The notes beneath the pieces are model-generated. The model was not told where the DNA came from. It made no database searches and saw only the letters and a program-made list of their open reading frames with translations. This document shows, in pieces, positions 25,844 through 34,177 of a DNA stretch of 64,000 bases; position 1 is the first letter of the stretch; each line of letters begins with the position of its first letter. The stretch covers positions 98,068 to 162,067 of the forward strand of contig CAVOWK010000008.1 of assembly GCA_963700045.1 (NCBI GenBank), given 5' to 3'. Made by a program: the position numbers and the translations under genes. The stretch is from RPQJ01 sp963700045. Its GTDB lineage: Bacteria > Pseudomonadota > Gammaproteobacteria > Steroidobacterales > Steroidobacteraceae.

Positions 25844-26799
25844 TTCCGGATTTCGATCGGGATCCCGGCCGTCGTCCGCAGCCAGACGTCGACCATGTCG
25901 GCGTTGCTCAGTGCGATGCAGCCATCGGTCCAGTCGCGTGTCGCGTAGTGCTCGAGGGGTCGCTTCGGTTCATTCGGCTGGCCATGGATCATGATCAGCC
26001 CGCCGGGCGCATACCCGCTTTCGTTTGCGACCGCCGCGTCCTCACGATTCGGGTATGAGATCTTGATCGAGAGGAAGAACTCGCTCTTCGGGTTGCGAAA
26101 GACGAGTTCGTAGTTGCCCTCGGGCGTGCGGAAATCGCCTTCGCGCTGCTTGTGGCCGTAAGGATTCAGCCCGAGCTTGATCGGGTACTCGGCGATCACG
26201 CGACCGCGGCGGAGCAGGCGCAACACGCGCTCGTGCTTGATCACGAGGACCTTGTCGGCCATCTCGAAGGCTGACGCCGAGCCCGCGCCGTAATTCGCGC
26301 TGGCGGCCGGCGGCGCAGGCAGCGACGGCGCACTACCGCTCACCGAACTGAACCCCCCGCTGCCCGTGCTGAACGCGCTGCTGGCGGCAGCGGGCGGCGC
26401 AGCGGGCGGCGCAGCGGAGCCTGGCACGGGCGCGGCAGGTGTCGGGACGGCCGGCGACACGGAGCCCGCATGGGTCGGCCGCGAGGGCATTGCTGGCGCA
26501 GCGGCGGCCAACGTGCCGCCGAAGGCGGGTGGCGGTGGCGCGGCACTGGCGAGGATCGGTACGTTGTCGGCCGCGACCGGGACCTGCGCGGATGGAGCAT
26601 TGACTCTCGGCAGCGTGCTGTTCGGGACGCTGGTCGCATCGCCGACGGCGCCTTGCGGCGGCACGACCGTGGCCTTGGACGTTCCGCTCGATACGGAGCT
26701 GAACCCTTGTGCGTGCGTCGCAACGAACGGTGTCGCCAATGCCGTGGCAAGCGCAAGGGCGGAAAGGAAATGGTGCAATCGAATCGGGAATGCTGTCAT
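25840..26799 (-). CDS. Secreted L,D-transpeptidase (YkuD domain)
   Basis: Probable periplasmic cross-linking or carboxypeptidase enzyme of peptidoglycan. A signal peptide (FLSALALATALATPFVATHA, about residues 11-30) is followed by a ~140-residue Ala/Pro/Ser-rich low-complexity linker and a C-terminal YkuD domain from about residue 185 (KVLVIKHERVLRLLRRGRVI). The active-site pattern has His in GLIMIHGQP and the Cys in WTDGCIALSN; the usual S-x-G-C is here D-G-C-I, a variant known in the family. It ends in the start codon of ppnN. Confidence 0.92.
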   Translation of the reverse strand: MTAFPIRLHHFLSALALATALATPFVATHAQGFSSVSSGTSKATVVPPQGAVGDATSVPNSTLPRVNAPSAQVPVAADNVPILASAAPPPPAFGGTLAAAAPAMPSRPTHAGSVSPAVPTPAAPVPGSAAPPAAPPAAASSAFSTGSGGFSSVSGSAPSLPAPPAASANYGAGSASAFEMADKVLVIKHERVLRLLRRGRVIAEYPIKLGLNPYGHKQREGDFRTPEGNYELVFRNPKSEFFLSIKISYPNREDAAVANESGYAPGGLIMIHGQPNEPKRPLEHYATRDWTDGCIALSNADMVDVWLRTTAGIPIEIRK

Positions 26800-26846
26800 C
26801 GCGCGGCGATTTTATCGCTCTTCGGGCGTTTTTGCTGTGAGTTCTC

Positions 26847-27323
26847 TCACGCTGCCGATTTTGTACGCGTCGACGCGCGTGACGAACCATTACGTCGTGG
26901 ACGCACGGGCGGCTGCTTGCTGACGTCGGTCCGTACTCCCACTGCTGCCCGCATCATGCGGCGGAACGACGGGCATTCCATGTGACTCGGCGCGGGGCAG
27001 ACGGCAGCGTGCCGCAACCCGTCCCGCATCGAACTCAACTGCTGGATCGTGCGGTCGAGTTCATCGGCCTTGGTCGCCAGCGTCTTCCGGTCGATCTTCG
27101 GACGCCCGTCCGGCGTGAACATGCGGGCGATCTCCTCGAGCGAAAAGCCGGCCGCCTGCCCCAGTGCGATCAACGCCAGTCGTTCCAGCACGCGTGCGTC
27201 GAACAACCGCCGCAGGCCCCGCCTCCCGACCGAGGCGATCAGGCCTTTCTCCTCGTAGTAACGCAGCGCCGAGGCCGGCACGCCGGACTGCTGCGCCACC
27301 GCGGCAATGTCCAGGTATCGCAT
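26847..27323 (-). CDS. MerR family transcriptional regulator
   Basis: DNA-binding activator or repressor that twists its promoter. The N-terminal winged helix is clear (DIAAVAQQSGVPASALRYYE, EKGLIASVGR), then the MerR dimer helix (LALIALGQAAGFSLEEIARM, DELDRTIQQLSSMRDGLRHA). The C-terminal CPAPSHMECPSF motif has two Cys and a His that could bind metal or sense redox. It is divergent from a DUF2938 gene across 76 bp that contain a strong dyad. Confidence 0.92.
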   Translation of the reverse strand: MRYLDIAAVAQQSGVPASALRYYEEKGLIASVGRRGLRRLFDARVLERLALIALGQAAGFSLEEIARMFTPDGRPKIDRKTLATKADELDRTIQQLSSMRDGLRHAAVCPAPSHMECPSFRRMMRAAVGVRTDVSKQPPVRPRRNGSSRASTRTKSAA

Positions 27324-27326
27324 CCG

Positions 27327-27349
27327 CTTGACCTCAAGTTGACTTCAAG
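27327..27349. promoter_or_regulatory. Candidate MerR-family operator
   Basis: A 23-bp imperfect palindrome with outer halves CTTGA and TCAAG and 18 of 23 symmetric positions. It lies between the divergent merR-type gene and the DUF2938 gene and contains two TTGAC elements that could act as -35 hexamers. The layout resembles CCTCAAG-type SoxR operators, but this is by eye only. Confidence 0.6.
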
Positions 27350-27399
27350 TGGCACAGTGCCACCTGCGCCGCTCAATGGCAAGCAAAGGGAGACAGGAA

Positions 27400-27891
27400 A
27401 TGGACTATCTCGTGTACGCGCTGGTGATCGGCGTGGGAGCCACGGTCCTGGTGGACCTCTGGGCGATCGCCCGCAAACGCGCCTTCGACACCCCGTTACC
27501 CAACTACGGGCTGGTGGGGCGCTGGTTCGCTCATCTCGCTCGCGGTCGCTTGCGCCACCAGTCGATCGCAGCCACCCCAGCCGTACAGGGCGAGCACGTC
27601 ATCGGCTGGGTCGCCCACTACGTCATTGGTGTCGCGTTCGCTGGCCTGCTGCTTGCCGTGTGGGGCCTGGCGTGGGTCCGCCAGCCAACGCTTGGGCCGG
27701 CACTGCTCGTCGGGATCGGCACCGTGGCGGCGCCCTTCCTGGTGATGCAACCCGGCATGGGCGCCGGCGTAGCCGCCAGCCGCACCCCTCGCCCTGCCAC
27801 TGCGCGACTGCAGAGCCTCGTCACACACACGATCTTCGGACTGGGACTCTATGTCGCCGGCTGGATCGCCCGATTTTTCCAGTTGTCGTGA
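27400..27891 (+). CDS. DUF2938 family membrane protein
   Basis: Integral membrane protein of 163 residues with about four helices (YALVIGVGATVLVDLWAIAR, VAHYVIGVAFAGLLLAVWGL, ALLVGIGTVAAPFLVMQPGM, LVTHTIFGLGLYVAGWIARF). The order and the MQPGMGAGVAASRTP segment fit DUF2938. Function is unknown. ATG at 27400 with AGGGAGACAGGAA as ribosome site is preferred over an earlier start. It is divergent from the merR-like gene and probably its target. Confidence 0.85.
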   Translation: MDYLVYALVIGVGATVLVDLWAIARKRAFDTPLPNYGLVGRWFAHLARGRLRHQSIAATPAVQGEHVIGWVAHYVIGVAFAGLLLAVWGLAWVRQPTLGPALLVGIGTVAAPFLVMQPGMGAGVAASRTPRPATARLQSLVTHTIFGLGLYVAGWIARFFQLS

Positions 27892-27947
27892 ACGCGGCAA
27901 CACCGCACGAACGCCAATGCAATCAGCCATCACTGCAGGAGAATGAA

Positions 27948-28172
27948 ATGCGTATTCCCGCTCGTTTTGCACCCATCGTCTTCGGCGCCCTGCTCTCGGC
28001 AATCATGGTCGCCATCGTCTCTGCCTTCGTCCTGGCCACCGCCAGGGGCCTGGACCCGGGATTCACGGCGCAATGGTTGAAGAGTTGCGCGACGACGTGG
28101 CCGGTTGCCTTTCCGACCGTGACGATCGTCGCGCCCTGGGTGCGTCGACTCGTTGCGCTCGTGACCGGCTAG
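27948..28172 (+). CDS. DUF2798 family small membrane protein
   Basis: A 74-residue protein with two membrane helices (PIVFGALLSAIMVAIVSAFV and FPTVTIVAPWVRRLVALVTG), matching the DUF2798 pattern (two helices, a Trp/Pro turn). It has a good AGGAGA ribosome site and follows the DUF2938 gene by 56 bp, probably in the same transcript. Function is unknown. Confidence 0.8.
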   Translation: MRIPARFAPIVFGALLSAIMVAIVSAFVLATARGLDPGFTAQWLKSCATTWPVAFPTVTIVAPWVRRLVALVTG

Positions 28173-28403
28173 CAGCAGCGCACACGATTATTCTCATTTT
28201 CGTCTCGTCGGCGCGGCCGTCGCAGCTGCGCAGCGACAGGTCGTCAGTGCAACACGTACGGTGGCGTACAGACGCTGAGCAGGATTGCGCACATGAAAGC
28301 ATTCGTGCAGTCGGCCATGGGCCGTGCAGGACATCGGCGATGCGCCGGCCAAACAACCGGGGGATGCGCATTGCATTCATCCCCTCAAGGGAAACTCGGA
28401 GCC

Positions 28404-28619
28404 ATGGGCACCACAATCAAGTCACGCCTTTCCACCGCATTCCTCATCGTCGTTGCGATATTGGTGCCCGTCGGTGGCGCGATGGCTGACGCGACACCGA
28501 TGAATGGCGGAATGATGGGAAATGGACACTGGTACGGCACCAGCGGCGTGTGGCTGCCGGTGCTCGCCATCGTCGTCGTGGGCGCCGTGCTGTTCGCGCT
28601 CCTCCGCCGAAGACGATAG
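28404..28619 (+). CDS. Small Met/Gly-containing membrane protein
   Basis: A 71-residue protein with a signal or first membrane helix (TAFLIVVAILVPVGGAMA, residues ~11-28), a short Met/Gly/His-rich loop (MNGGMMGNGHWYG) and a C-terminal membrane helix (VWLPVLAIVVVGAVLFALLR) ending in a basic tail. The Met/His loop could bind copper or silver. The ATG at 28404 lies downstream of GAAACTCGGAG. No family is recognised. Confidence 0.65.
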   Translation: MGTTIKSRLSTAFLIVVAILVPVGGAMADATPMNGGMMGNGHWYGTSGVWLPVLAIVVVGAVLFALLRRRR

Positions 28620-28685
28620 TGCTGGCGTCCAGCGGACGCCGATGTCGGACACGTGAATCAATTCAACCCAGAAGGAAGCACCAGC

Positions 28686-29153
28686 TTGAAAACCTCAATA
28701 CGTGTTGCCGCGGTCGTAACCTGCCTCCTGGCGGTGCCGATGGCCTCCGCGCAGGACCAGGCCGCACCAGCGAAGCCCGCGATGAGCATGCCGATGGATG
28801 CGCAAATGTCCCAGATGCACACGAACATGACGTTGATGCAGTCGCAGATGGACACGATCCACGCAACGACTGACCCGAAGGAACGCCAGAAGCTGATGCA
28901 GGCGCACATGCAGACGATGCAGGAAAGCATGGCGATGATGCGCAGCATGAGCAAACCGATGCCGATGGGTGGAGGCCAGGGCGGCGGCATGGACATGGGC
29001 GGCGAGAAAGACAAGCCCGGTGACAAGGGCATGATGGGTGGCGACATGATGAAGCACCACCAGATGATGGAAGAACGCATGGGCATGATGCAGACGATGA
29101 TGGAGCAGATGCTGCAGCACCAGCAGGCGATGGAGTCTATCCCCGCCAAATAG
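28686..29153 (+). CDS. Secreted Met/His-rich protein
   Basis: A 155-residue exported protein with a signal peptide (IRVAAVVTCLLAVPMASAQD). The mature part is very rich in Met (over 20%), with His and Gln, including repeated MxxM and MMxxMM patterns and a Gly-rich patch (MGGGQGGGMDMGGE). Such composition is typical of periplasmic copper-binding or copper-tolerance proteins, but no known family is assigned. TTG at 28686 is preferred over GTG at 28653: it has GAAGGAAG eight bases upstream and gives a normal signal peptide. It is part of the small-protein module downstream of the MerR site. Confidence 0.7.
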   Translation: MKTSIRVAAVVTCLLAVPMASAQDQAAPAKPAMSMPMDAQMSQMHTNMTLMQSQMDTIHATTDPKERQKLMQAHMQTMQESMAMMRSMSKPMPMGGGQGGGMDMGGEKDKPGDKGMMGGDMMKHHQMMEERMGMMQTMMEQMLQHQQAMESIPAK

Positions 29154-29204
29154 CCGTGCCGTCCGATACCTCGGTTGATCGAGGTGTCGTGCGCGTTGCC
29201 GAAC

Positions 29205-29238
29205 AGAAAAAAGGGCGGGGACTTTCGTCCTCGCCCTT
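29205..29238 (-). terminator. Terminator for the nrdJ operon (minus strand)
   Basis: A stem of 12 bp with one mismatch (29211-29222 with 29227-29238) and loop TTTC is flanked by an A-run at 29207-29212, which reads as six T on the minus strand. It therefore ends transcription coming from the ribonucleotide reductase genes. Confidence 0.82.
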
Positions 29239-29305
29239 GCTCGACATCTCCATCCTGGAGTCGGGTTAGTCTCTTCTGCTCAACCGTCTCAGGCGACCAG
29301 GCGGC

Positions 29306-30028
29306 TCAGCCGCACTTCGAATCGCCGCAATTCAGGCAGGTCATGCAGCCGTCCATCATGACGACGGCCGCAGTGCTGCATTTCAGGCACAACTGCGCAC
29401 CCTGCGGGTAGTCGGCCTTGGCGAAAGCGTCCTGCTGCTTCTGCTGCGCCTCGTATTCGCGGCGCTTGTCCTCGATCAGCTTGAGCCGATGCTCGTCCAT
29501 CTCGGGTTTGCGCAGCAGGCCGATCTTCTGCATGTGCTTTTCGATCACGTGGCCGAGCTCGGCGATGATCGACGGCATGAACTTGCCGCCGGCCTGCCAG
29601 TAGCCGCCGCGCGGGTCGAACACGGCCTTCAGCTCTTCGACCATGAACGTGACGTCGCCGCCCTTGCGGAACACCGCCGAGATGATGCGCGTCAGCGCGA
29701 CGATCCACTGGTAGTGGTCGAGGTTCTTCGAGTTGATGAAGATCTCGAACGGCCGGCGCGATTCGTGCACCGTGCCTTCGTTCAGCAGGATGTCGTTGAT
29801 GGTCACGTACATCGCGTGATCCGACACCGGCGTCTTGATCTTGTAGGTGGACCCGATCAGTTCCTCCGGACGCTCGAGCTTCTCGTGCATCCAGATGACG
29901 TTGGCATTGCGGGGATCGACGACCGGCTCTTTTGCCTTCGCTGCAGCCTCGGCCTCCGCCTTTTCCTTCTCGCCGGGCTTCACCACCCGGACCTTCGTGA
30001 TCTTCTTCTCGATCCTGTGCGCGCTCAT
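29306..30028 (-). CDS. nrdJb: B12-dependent ribonucleotide reductase, C-terminal subunit (NrdJb)
   Basis: Carries the C-terminal part of the class II reductase that in many bacteria is fused to the catalytic chain. The 240-residue protein has a Lys/Glu/Ala-rich helical start, a conserved mid-domain (ERPEELIGSTYKIKTPVSDH, RPFEIFINSKNLDHYQW) and a C-terminal zinc ribbon with four Cys (CLKC and CMTCLNCGDSKCG), which contains the shuttle cysteines that re-reduce the active site. ATG at 30026-30028 is chosen as it starts the Lys-rich helix. It follows nrdJa by 61 bp. The split arrangement is known from Pseudomonas. Confidence 0.93.
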   Translation of the reverse strand: MSAHRIEKKITKVRVVKPGEKEKAEAEAAAKAKEPVVDPRNANVIWMHEKLERPEELIGSTYKIKTPVSDHAMYVTINDILLNEGTVHESRRPFEIFINSKNLDHYQWIVALTRIISAVFRKGGDVTFMVEELKAVFDPRGGYWQAGGKFMPSIIAELGHVIEKHMQKIGLLRKPEMDEHRLKLIEDKRREYEAQQKQQDAFAKADYPQGAQLCLKCSTAAVVMMDGCMTCLNCGDSKCG

Positions 30029-30089
30029 CGCTTGAACTCCTTGCGGGCCGCCCGCGCTTTGCAACGCGCGGCGACCGGCCGAACTGGCC

Positions 30090-32231
30090 TCAGAACTTGC
30101 CGTAGTAGCCTTCTTTCAGGGCGTCGTAGAGGTTGGCGGCGGTGTGCATCTCACCGTCGTACTCCAGCTGCTCGTCGCCCTTGACCTCGACCTCGGTGCC
30201 GTCCTCGAGCGTGAACACGTAGGTCGTGTTCTTGAGGTCCTCTTCCTTGACCAGCACGCCCTGGAACGCCTCGGGGTTGAAGCGGAAGGTCGTGCAGCCC
30301 TTGAGGCCCTGCTCGTGCGCGTAGAGGTAGATGTCCTTGAAGTCTTCGTAGTTGTAGTCCGTCGGCACGTTCGCGGTCTTCGAGATCGACGAGTCGATCC
30401 ACTTCTGCGAGGCCGCCTGGATGTCGACGTGCTCGCGCGGCGTGATGTCGTCCGCCGTCGTGAAGTATTCCGGCAGCTTGTCCGCCGCGGTCGTGCCGCC
30501 CGGGATCGCGTTCGGATTGATCAGCTCGCGGTAGGCCAGCAGCTCGAACGAGAAGACGTCGATCTTCTCCTTCGACTTCTTGCCTTCACGGATCACGTTG
30601 CGGAAATAGTGATGCGCGAACGACGGCTCGATGCCGTTCGAGGCGTTGTTGGCGAGCGAGAGTGAAATCGTGCCCGTGGGCGCGATGGAACTGTGGTGCG
30701 TGAAGCGCGCACCCTTCTGCGCCAGCCTGTCGACGAGTTCCGGCGCGACCTCGGCCACGCGCTGCATGTAGCGGCTGTAGCGCGCGTGCAGGACGCGGCC
30801 CGGCAGCCGGTCGCCGGCCTTGATGCCGTCGCGGACCATCTCCGGGCGCTTGCGCAGCATCTCGGCGGTGACGACGAACTCTTCCGTCATGATCGGCGCG
30901 GGACCTTTTTCTTCGGCGAGGGCGAGACCCGCTTCCCAGCCGGCGATCGCCAGCTCCTTCGAGACACGCTCGGTGAAGCCGACCGCCTCGCGCGAACCGT
31001 ACTTCATGCGCAGCATCGTGATGGTCGAGCCGAGCCCGAGGAAACCCATGCCGTGACGACGCTTGCGCGTGATCTCGTTGCGCTGCTGCTCGAGCGGCAG
31101 GCCATTGATCTCGACCACGTTGTCGAGCATGCGCGTGAAGACGCGCACGACCTGCCGGTATTCCTCCCAGTCGAACCGCGCTTCGTCCGTGAACGGATCG
31201 CGCACGAAATTGGTGAGGTTGATCGAGCCGAGCAGGCACGAGCCATACGGCGGCAACGGCTGCTCGCCACACGGGTTGGTGGCGCGGATCGTCTCGCACC
31301 ACCAGTTGTTGTTCATCTCGTTGACGCGGTCGATCAGCACGAAGCCGGGTTCGGCAAAGTCGTAGGTGGAGGACATGATCACGTCCCACATGCGCTTCGC
31401 GGGCAGGGTCTTGTAGACCTTGCACAGCACCAGGCCTGCTTCGTTGCGGACGTAGTTGGACGCATCCGGCCATTCGCGCCACAGGAACTTGCCCTGGTCG
31501 GAAGTGTCTTCGCCGACGATTTCAGCGGCACGGACGGGGAAGGCAAGGCGCCAGACCTTGTCCTCACGCACCGCCTGCATGAACTCGTCGGTGACCAGCA
31601 GCGACAGGTTGAACTGGCGCAACCGGCCAGCCTCGCGCTTGGAACGGATGAATTCCATCGCGTCGGGATGGCCGATGTCGAACGTGCCCATCTGCGCGCC
31701 GCGGCGACCGCCAGCCGACGACACGGTGAAGCACATCTTGTCGTAGATATCCATGAACGAGAGCGGGCCCGAGGTATAGGCGCCCGCACCCGACACGTAA
31801 GCGCCACGCGGACGCAGCGTCGAGAACTCGTAGCCGATGCCGCAGCCGGCCTTCAGCGTCAGGCCGGCCTCGTGCACCTTGCCGAGGATGTCGTCCATCG
31901 AGTCGCGGATGGTGCCCGACACGGTGCAGTTGATCGTCGAAGTGGCAGGCTTGTGCTCCTTCGCGCCGGCGTTCGAGGTCACGCGACCGGCCGGGATCGC
32001 GCCACGGCGCAACGCCCACAGGAACTGCTCGTTCCAGGTCTCGCGGACCTCGGGCGCCTCGACGTCGGCCAGGGCCCGGGCAACGCGCTTGTACGTGTCG
32101 TCCATCGAGCGGTCGATCGGTGTCCCGTCCTTGGCAGACAGGCGGTATTTCTTGTCCCAGATGTCGAGCGACGCTTCCTGGAACGGGATGCTGCGCGCAT
32201 CAGTTGAATGCAATTTCACGGCGGTGCTCAT
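30090..32231 (-). CDS. nrdJa: B12-dependent ribonucleotide reductase, catalytic chain (NrdJa)
   Basis: Class II reductase that makes deoxyribonucleotides with adenosylcobalamin and is independent of oxygen. The 713-residue chain has the N-terminal EASLDIWDKKYRL, substrate-site cysteines (NCTVSGTIRDS, TNPCGEQPLPPYGSCLLGSI), the glycyl-like loop FNLSLLVTDEFM and the phosphate loop near SIAPTGTISLSLANNASNGI. The C-terminal zinc ribbon is absent because it is on nrdJb. ATG at 32229-32231 is chosen: the frame is open further upstream but has no start context. A promoter with an overlapping NrdR-like box lies ~170 bp upstream. Confidence 0.95.
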   Translation of the reverse strand: MSTAVKLHSTDARSIPFQEASLDIWDKKYRLSAKDGTPIDRSMDDTYKRVARALADVEAPEVRETWNEQFLWALRRGAIPAGRVTSNAGAKEHKPATSTINCTVSGTIRDSMDDILGKVHEAGLTLKAGCGIGYEFSTLRPRGAYVSGAGAYTSGPLSFMDIYDKMCFTVSSAGGRRGAQMGTFDIGHPDAMEFIRSKREAGRLRQFNLSLLVTDEFMQAVREDKVWRLAFPVRAAEIVGEDTSDQGKFLWREWPDASNYVRNEAGLVLCKVYKTLPAKRMWDVIMSSTYDFAEPGFVLIDRVNEMNNNWWCETIRATNPCGEQPLPPYGSCLLGSINLTNFVRDPFTDEARFDWEEYRQVVRVFTRMLDNVVEINGLPLEQQRNEITRKRRHGMGFLGLGSTITMLRMKYGSREAVGFTERVSKELAIAGWEAGLALAEEKGPAPIMTEEFVVTAEMLRKRPEMVRDGIKAGDRLPGRVLHARYSRYMQRVAEVAPELVDRLAQKGARFTHHSSIAPTGTISLSLANNASNGIEPSFAHHYFRNVIREGKKSKEKIDVFSFELLAYRELINPNAIPGGTTAADKLPEYFTTADDITPREHVDIQAASQKWIDSSISKTANVPTDYNYEDFKDIYLYAHEQGLKGCTTFRFNPEAFQGVLVKEEDLKNTTYVFTLEDGTEVEVKGDEQLEYDGEMHTAANLYDALKEGYYGKF

Positions 32232-32398
32232 TGCGGCAACACGGCTCCCCGGCTCACGGCGGCTGCAGAAAAAATGAAAATACTCCCCCTCGGATCGCTG
32301 CTCCCGCCACGGACGACGAAAACTGCAAAAGCCGACCGACCCCGGTGCGCGGTCCGCTCGGAGTGCCTGGGAAATCCCCTGCAGGACACTCGTGCCGG

Positions 32399-32453
32399 AC
32401 ACAACATCTAGGGTCAGGGGGGCAAGACTATGCACCGTCCGAACGCCAGTCAA
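32399..32453 (-). promoter_or_regulatory. nrdJ promoter with overlapping NrdR-like box
   Basis: On the minus strand a -35 TTGACT (32448-32453) is followed by a 17-bp spacer and -10 TAGTCT (32425-32430). The likely transcription start is near 32418. Immediately downstream, ACACAACATCTAGGGT (32399-32414) agrees with the NrdR consensus at 13 of 16 positions, so a bound repressor would cover the start region. Confidence 0.65.
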
Positions 32454-32586
32454 CTGCTGATTTCGCTCCGCTGCGGCGGCCCGGCGTGAAGTTTTTTCAT
32501 TTGTAATTCATGCGCTTATGAATCCACCGCTGAAATCTCGGGGGATGCCCGAATCGACTTTCCCGTCAAGGGGAATTTTGCGACTG

Positions 32587-32606
32587 GAACACAACATCTT
32601 GTGTTC
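32587..32606. promoter_or_regulatory. Second NrdR-like palindrome
   Basis: GAACACAA and TTGTGTTC form a perfect 8-bp inverted repeat around CATC. The central 16 bases (32589-32604) match the NrdR consensus at 14 of 16 and share 11 bases with the box at 32399. The 190-bp spacing between the two is far longer than the usual ~31 bp pair, so looping or an unrelated regulator are both open. Confidence 0.6.
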
Positions 32607-32809
32607 AACGGTTTGCACCGGGAACGCACCGCCCCCGCACACCCTATCCACAGGCTTGCGCACATGCCCGGTCGGCGCTTCCCGCGGAACTCGGCGCGAG
32701 GTTGGCAGTCCGAAGCGTGACCGGCCGGAGCTGAAGGCAAAAACGCTCCTGCTAGACTCCGCGCCGTTTTCGGCGGAAACACCCGCAGATATCCAGGAAC
32801 CCATAGCCC

Positions 32810-34144
32810 ATGAAGCTTCCCTTGAGCCTCGCCACTTTCCTGCTCGCCGCATGGACCTCGGTGGCAGGCGCGCAGCTCCCCGCCACCGTCGGCGAGACCC
32901 CGGTGCCTTCGCTGGCCCCGATGTTGAAGCGCGTCACCCCGGCCGTCGTGAACATCGCGACCCGCGGCACCGTCGAAGAACAGAACCCGCTGATGAACGA
33001 CCCTTTCTTCCGTCGTTTTTTCGACGTGCCGAACCAGCCGCGGCAGCGTGAATTCCAGAGCGCCGGCTCGGGCGTGATCGTCGACGCGAAGAACGGCTAC
33101 ATCATCACCAACGCGCACGTCGTCGAGAACGCCACGGACATCACCGTGCAGCTGCTCGACGGCCGTTCGCTGAAGGCGAAGGTCGTCGGCACCGATCCCG
33201 GCTCCGACGTCGCGGTGCTCAAGGTCCAGGCCGCCAACCTCGTCGACCTGCCGATCGCCGATTCCGATCGCGCGGAAGTCGGCGATTTCGTCGTCGCCAT
33301 CGGCAACCCGTTCGGCCTCGGCCACACCGTCACATCCGGCATCGTGAGCGCGCTCGGTCGCTCCGGCATCAACCCGGAAGGCTACGAGGACTTCATCCAG
33401 ACGGACGCGTCGATCAACCCGGGCAATTCCGGCGGCGCGCTCGTGAACCTCGGCGGCCAGCTCGTCGGCATCAATTCCGCGATCCTTTCGCGCACCGGCG
33501 GCAACATCGGCATCGGTTTCGCGATCCCGGCGAACATGATGAAGATCGTGATGAACCAGCTGATCAAGTACGGCGCCGTGAAGCGCGGCGTGCTCGGCGT
33601 GAACATCCAGACGCTGGCGCCCGAGATCGCGCAGAGCATGGACCTGCCGGATACCACGCAGGGTGCGCTGGTGTCACAGGTCGTCGAAGGTTCGCCGGCC
33701 GAGAAGGCGGGCGTCAAGGCGGGCGACGTCATCACCGCCGTCAACGGCCGCCCGGTGAAGGACGCGGGCAGCCTGCGTAACTCGATCGGCCTGCTCAGCA
33801 TCGGCGAAAAAGTGGACCTCTCGCTGCTGCGCGACGGCAAGCCGCGCCGCGTGACCGCCACGGTCAGCGAACGTGACGCAACGGCCGAAGCCAAGGCGGC
33901 CGGCGCGCATTCCGGCCTCGATGGCGCGGACATCACTGACGGCCCGAACGGCGTGCTGATCCGCGTGGTCGCGGAGGGCAGTCCTGCGGCGCAGCGTGGC
34001 CTGCGCGCCAACGACGTGATCCTCGCGGTGGGCCGCGTGCGCGTCGCCAGCGTGGCGGAGTTCCGCAAGGCCACCGAAGGCCTGGAGGCGTTCGTGCTGC
34101 AGATACGCCGCGGCAATGCGATGCTCGTGATCCCGATCCGCTGA
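32810..34144 (+). CDS. degQ: DegQ/HtrA-type periplasmic serine protease
   Basis: Periplasmic protease-chaperone that clears damaged envelope proteins. It has a signal peptide (LSLATFLLAAWTSVAGA, cut near residue 21). The catalytic triad is intact: His in IITNAHVV (~residue 101), Asp in GSDVAVLKV (~131) and Ser in NPGNSGGALVNLGGQLV (~207). Two PDZ domains follow (GVLGVNIQTLAPE..., then GVLIRVVAEGSPAAQRGLRA...). The 444 residues and short L-loop favour DegQ over DegP, with DegP-family naming still possible. Confidence 0.93.
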   Translation: MKLPLSLATFLLAAWTSVAGAQLPATVGETPVPSLAPMLKRVTPAVVNIATRGTVEEQNPLMNDPFFRRFFDVPNQPRQREFQSAGSGVIVDAKNGYIITNAHVVENATDITVQLLDGRSLKAKVVGTDPGSDVAVLKVQAANLVDLPIADSDRAEVGDFVVAIGNPFGLGHTVTSGIVSALGRSGINPEGYEDFIQTDASINPGNSGGALVNLGGQLVGINSAILSRTGGNIGIGFAIPANMMKIVMNQLIKYGAVKRGVLGVNIQTLAPEIAQSMDLPDTTQGALVSQVVEGSPAEKAGVKAGDVITAVNGRPVKDAGSLRNSIGLLSIGEKVDLSLLRDGKPRRVTATVSERDATAEAKAAGAHSGLDGADITDGPNGVLIRVVAEGSPAAQRGLRANDVILAVGRVRVASVAEFRKATEGLEAFVLQIRRGNAMLVIPIR

Positions 34145-34177
34145 GCCGGCAGTTCACGTCCCACGAGGTCGCAGCAC

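Larger units (their letters stand above)
32232..32809. other. Divergent intergenic region between nrdJa and degQ-like gene
   Basis: 578 bp that hold the control region of both genes. Two sites resemble NrdR boxes at 32399-32414 and 32589-32604. There is no cobalamin-riboswitch B12 box in either orientation that I can see. A TAGACT that could be a -10 for the protease gene lies at about 32753, with no good -35. Confidence 0.6.

Noticed and set aside
28187..28204. A second Fur-like sequence (GATTATTCTCATTTT) upstream of the small Met-rich genes
   Set aside because: Only one half agrees with the consensus; the other half breaks the 7-1-7 symmetry, so it is not called.
32232..32520. A cobalamin riboswitch in front of the B12-dependent reductase
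   Set aside because: No B12-box (GCCACTG) in either orientation and no large conserved stem structure; a promoter with NrdR-like box explains the region better.
32636..32654. A DnaA-box-like CTATCCACA near the degQ upstream region as a replication origin
   Set aside because: A single 8/9 match with no AT-rich unwinding element, no cluster of boxes and no dnaA or dnaN nearby.
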